NCBI RefSeq assembly: GCF_018129385.1 | Contig: NZ_JAFCLN010000001.1 | Coordinates: forward strand, 682,001 to 746,000 | Reading direction: 5' to 3' | From: Bradyrhizobium lablabi | Lineage (GTDB): Bacteria; Pseudomonadota; Alphaproteobacteria; Rhizobiales; Xanthobacteraceae | Length of the DNA stretch: 64,000 nucleotides | Part shown: in pieces, positions 62,111 through 64,000 of the stretch | How positions within the stretch are numbered: the first letter of the stretch is position 1 | Layout of the letters: each line of letters starts with the position of its first letter | Made by a program: the position numbers and the translations under genes | Notes under the pieces: model-generated | The model's database searches: none | The model's input: only the letters and a program-made list of their open reading frames with translations | Told to the model about the DNA's origin: nothing

Positions 62111-62683
62111 TTAGTGCGGCTTTTCCTCACCGGTCCGCGACTCCGGTTGCGCTTCCGCAAGCGGCAAGTTGGCGCGCTCCCAGCCTTCTGTCCCGTCAGG
62201 ATACCAGGCCACGTTGGAATAACCGTAAGACAGGACTCGCTTCGCCGCGTTCCAGGACATCCAGCAGTCTTCCTGGCAATAGATCACGATCAGCGCCGCC
62301 TTGTTGCCCCCTGAAGCGCGGTCGAGCCCGCGCCGCAGATAGTCTTCGGTCGGCTTGGCCAGCCTGCCGTAGCCGGTGTCCGGCAGCCAGAGACTGCCGG
62401 GAATGTTGAGCCGCGGTTTGTCGCGCCAGACCGTGCCGGCCGGCAGGTTTGGCGGCTTCGGCGCGCGCGGCAGCACGTCGATGAAGACGGCCGTGCCCGT
62501 GCGCCAGATCGCCTCGGTCTCCGCGGTCGTAAGCACGCGGGCACCGGCAAGCGTTGAAGGAACCGGCGCGCGATAGTTGTCGGTGCGGTATTCATCAGGC
62601 TCGGGGACGAGGCTTTCCTGCGCACAGACCTTTGCAGCAAATACAAATGCGGCGAGAACGGCTACCGCAAGCTCCCGCCTCAT
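62111..62683 (-). CDS. PQQ-dependent catabolism-associated CXXCW-family protein (rhodanese-like)
   Basis: A 190-residue exported protein (signal ends near KVCA). YCQEDCWMSWNAAKR is the Cys-Trp motif that names the family, with three residues between the cysteines here (C136, C140, W141). The fold is rhodanese-like, with an active-site Cys position. Its start overlaps the stop of the XoxJ-like gene. It is found beside PQQ alcohol dehydrogenases; the exact role is unknown. Confidence 0.88.
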   Translation of the reverse strand: MRRELAVAVLAAFVFAAKVCAQESLVPEPDEYRTDNYRAPVPSTLAGARVLTTAETEAIWRTGTAVFIDVLPRAPKPPNLPAGTVWRDKPRLNIPGSLWLPDTGYGRLAKPTEDYLRRGLDRASGGNKAALIVIYCQEDCWMSWNAAKRVLSYGYSNVAWYPDGTEGWERANLPLAEAQPESRTGEEKPH

Positions 62684-63564
62684 GGCGACTTCGTCGCCGT
62701 CTCCGCGCCGATCGGCCGGTCGTTCTCGTCGAGCAAGGGCACGCCGAAGTCGAGCAGGATCCTGTTGATGGCCGGCTGGTTCTCCTGGATCAGGCGGTTG
62801 AGCAGCCGCTTCCAGTTTTGGTCGGCCGGACGGACGCCCATGCCGATGCGATAGACGAGCCGGGGCCCGCTCGTTTCCTTGACAAGCGGCGTGACGTGGA
62901 GCGGCGGGTTTGCCTTCCTGGCGTAGAAGCCGGCGAGCGGCCCCCAGAGAATCGCCGCGTCGATTTTCCCCGCGGTCAGATCGTCGATCATGGCTGCGGC
63001 CGATGAGTCGAAACGCGTGTCGATCATCAACGGATACGGCTTGGCTCCCGTCATCAAGCCGTTGATCGCCATGTTGGTGGCAGGCGGAGTGCCGGCGACG
63101 ATGCCGATATGCTTGCCCTTCAGGCGGGCATCCTCCAGCGCCGCGACATCATCGAGACCGCTGCCTTGCTTGACGACGAGTGCATAGGCCGTGCGGTAGT
63201 AGGGATTGGTAACCTGGGCGACGTCGTCGCCTTGCGGAAAGCCCATGATGACGTCGCAGCGGTGCGCGCCGAGTGTCATCCGCACGAAGCCGGTCGCTTG
63301 CGGGAAGTACGCATAGTCCAGCTTCTTCTGTAGCTTTTCCGCAAACAGCTCACCCAGCTTGTTTTCGAAGCCTTCGCCTTTCTCGTTTGAGAACGGCAAG
63401 TTGCGGGGATCGGCGCATACTCTCAATACTTTGGGATCGACGAGTTCGATCGACAGATCGGGATTATCGGCTGTCTGCGCGCGTGCCAGACCGGCGCCGG
63501 CAAGCGTCGCGACGATCGCCATCAACAGGAGCAGCGGATGGTGACGTTGCGCGCCATGTATCAT
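62680..63564 (-). CDS. xoxJ: Quinoprotein dehydrogenase-associated periplasmic binding protein (XoxJ/MxaJ-like)
   Basis: A 294-residue periplasmic protein with a signal ending ARAQ. VLRVCADPRNLPFSNEKGEGFENKLGELFAEKL and CDVIMGFPQGDD are diagnostic of the XoxJ/MxaJ group. Such proteins help activate lanthanide- or calcium-dependent methanol dehydrogenase. It is divergent from the metallo-hydrolase at 63718. The xoxF and cytochrome genes it normally follows are not in view. Confidence 0.88.
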   Translation of the reverse strand: MIHGAQRHHPLLLLMAIVATLAGAGLARAQTADNPDLSIELVDPKVLRVCADPRNLPFSNEKGEGFENKLGELFAEKLQKKLDYAYFPQATGFVRMTLGAHRCDVIMGFPQGDDVAQVTNPYYRTAYALVVKQGSGLDDVAALEDARLKGKHIGIVAGTPPATNMAINGLMTGAKPYPLMIDTRFDSSAAAMIDDLTAGKIDAAILWGPLAGFYARKANPPLHVTPLVKETSGPRLVYRIGMGVRPADQNWKRLLNRLIQENQPAINRILLDFGVPLLDENDRPIGAETATKSP

Positions 63565-63717
63565 CGCTGTCTCTCCTTCTCGAACTGCATCCCATAGATT
63601 GCGCGGAGAGCGTCGTCATGCAACAGGAATGATCGGTGACGATGTTGCGGCGCAACCCGGCCTGGCTGGGAACAACGGATGATCCGCATCGCTTCGTGAT
63701 GCGACGGAGGCGGAAGT

Positions 63718-64000
63718 ATGGCGCTTCGCATTTGCAGTCTTGGTATTTGCAGTCTTGCCGCGCTCGCCCTCCTCGGCGCGCTGACCGTCTCGCGTGCAGA
63801 GCCGCAAGGCCTTGAAGTCACCGAAGTGGCTCCCGGTCTGTTCGTCCATACCGGCCTGACAGCGCTGATGACACGCGAAAACGACGGCGCCACCGCCAAT
63901 GTCGGCTTCATCATAGGTGAAAGCGCGGTTGCGGTGATCGACACCGGAGGAAGCGTCAGCGAAGGCCGCAAGTTGCTGGCCGCGATCCGCGCCCGCACCG
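63718..64000 (+). CDS. Quinoprotein-relay zinc metallo-hydrolase, N-terminal fragment (SoxH-like)
   Basis: An open frame from ATG 63718 to the end of the window, 94 residues without stop, so the gene continues to the right. A signal peptide (ICSLAALALLGALTVSRA) leads to EVAPGLFVHTGLTAL and GFIIGESAVAVIDTGGS, the first strands of a metallo-beta-lactamase fold. Together with the XoxJ-like and CXXCW genes this fits the 'quinoprotein relay system' hydrolases. The metal-binding motif lies beyond the window. Confidence 0.78.
   Translation, partial: MALRICSLGICSLAALALLGALTVSRAEPQGLEVTEVAPGLFVHTGLTALMTRENDGATANVGFIIGESAVAVIDTGGSVSEGRKLLAAIRART

Overview
The window is high-GC DNA with dense coding, typical of an alphaproteobacterium. 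The gene families (many branched-chain-amino-acid-type ABC transporters, type I secretion, molybdenum hydroxylase, methylotrophy accessory genes) and four classes of palindromic intergenic repeats point to Bradyrhizobium or a close relative in the Nitrobacteraceae. That placement is inference from content; no rRNA or other marker gene is present. I saw no tRNA, rRNA, CRISPR array or insertion sequence.

Layout. (1) 1-11.8 kb: tail of an ABC permease, a NodB-type deacetylase, an FAA-family hydrolase, a MetE-like methyltransferase, acetoacetyl-CoA synthetase, a DOPA-dioxygenase-like protein, small proteins, an orphan substrate-binding protein, a LuxR-type regulator, a Gfo/Idh/MocA oxidoreductase and an alpha/beta hydrolase. 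(2) 11.8-18.6 kb, minus strand: an RTX protein made almost only of calcium-binding repeats, its type I secretion ABC and HlyD components, a LuxR-type regulator and an M23 peptidase. (3) 19.0-26.1 kb, minus strand: an acyl-CoA ligase followed by a full Liv-type ABC transporter. (4) 27.4-48.7 kb, plus strand: one long co-directional run. It has a substrate-binding protein, an AraC regulator, two permeases, an ATPase, and an ATPase fused to a Tm-1-like (UPF0261) domain. These are followed by a TIM-barrel protein, a giant flotillin-like protein, two SRPBCC proteins, a molybdenum hydroxylase (FAD, 2Fe-2S and a split Mo subunit), MoxR and VWA partners, a metallo-hydrolase, an SMP-30/isochorismatase fusion and an azoreductase-like flavoprotein. 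It reads as a complete import-and-oxidise pathway for an unknown, possibly N-heterocyclic, compound. (5) 49.1-64.0 kb: a small protein behind a sigma-54-like promoter, a heparanase-like glycosidase, a TonB receptor, a divergent histidine kinase/response regulator pair, S-formylglutathione hydrolase, and the accessory set of a PQQ alcohol dehydrogenase. That set has a four-gene ABC system like Pseudomonas PedA1A2BC and Methylobacterium Lut, a CXXCW-family protein, a XoxJ-like binding protein and a truncated SoxH-like metallo-hydrolase. The dehydrogenase itself is not in the window.

Most interesting: the last block looks like a lanthanide uptake and formaldehyde-oxidation locus; the 21-kb run in block 4 looks like an undescribed catabolic system; and strong hairpins sit directly after three genes for exported proteins, as if to raise their dose over the transporter genes behind them.
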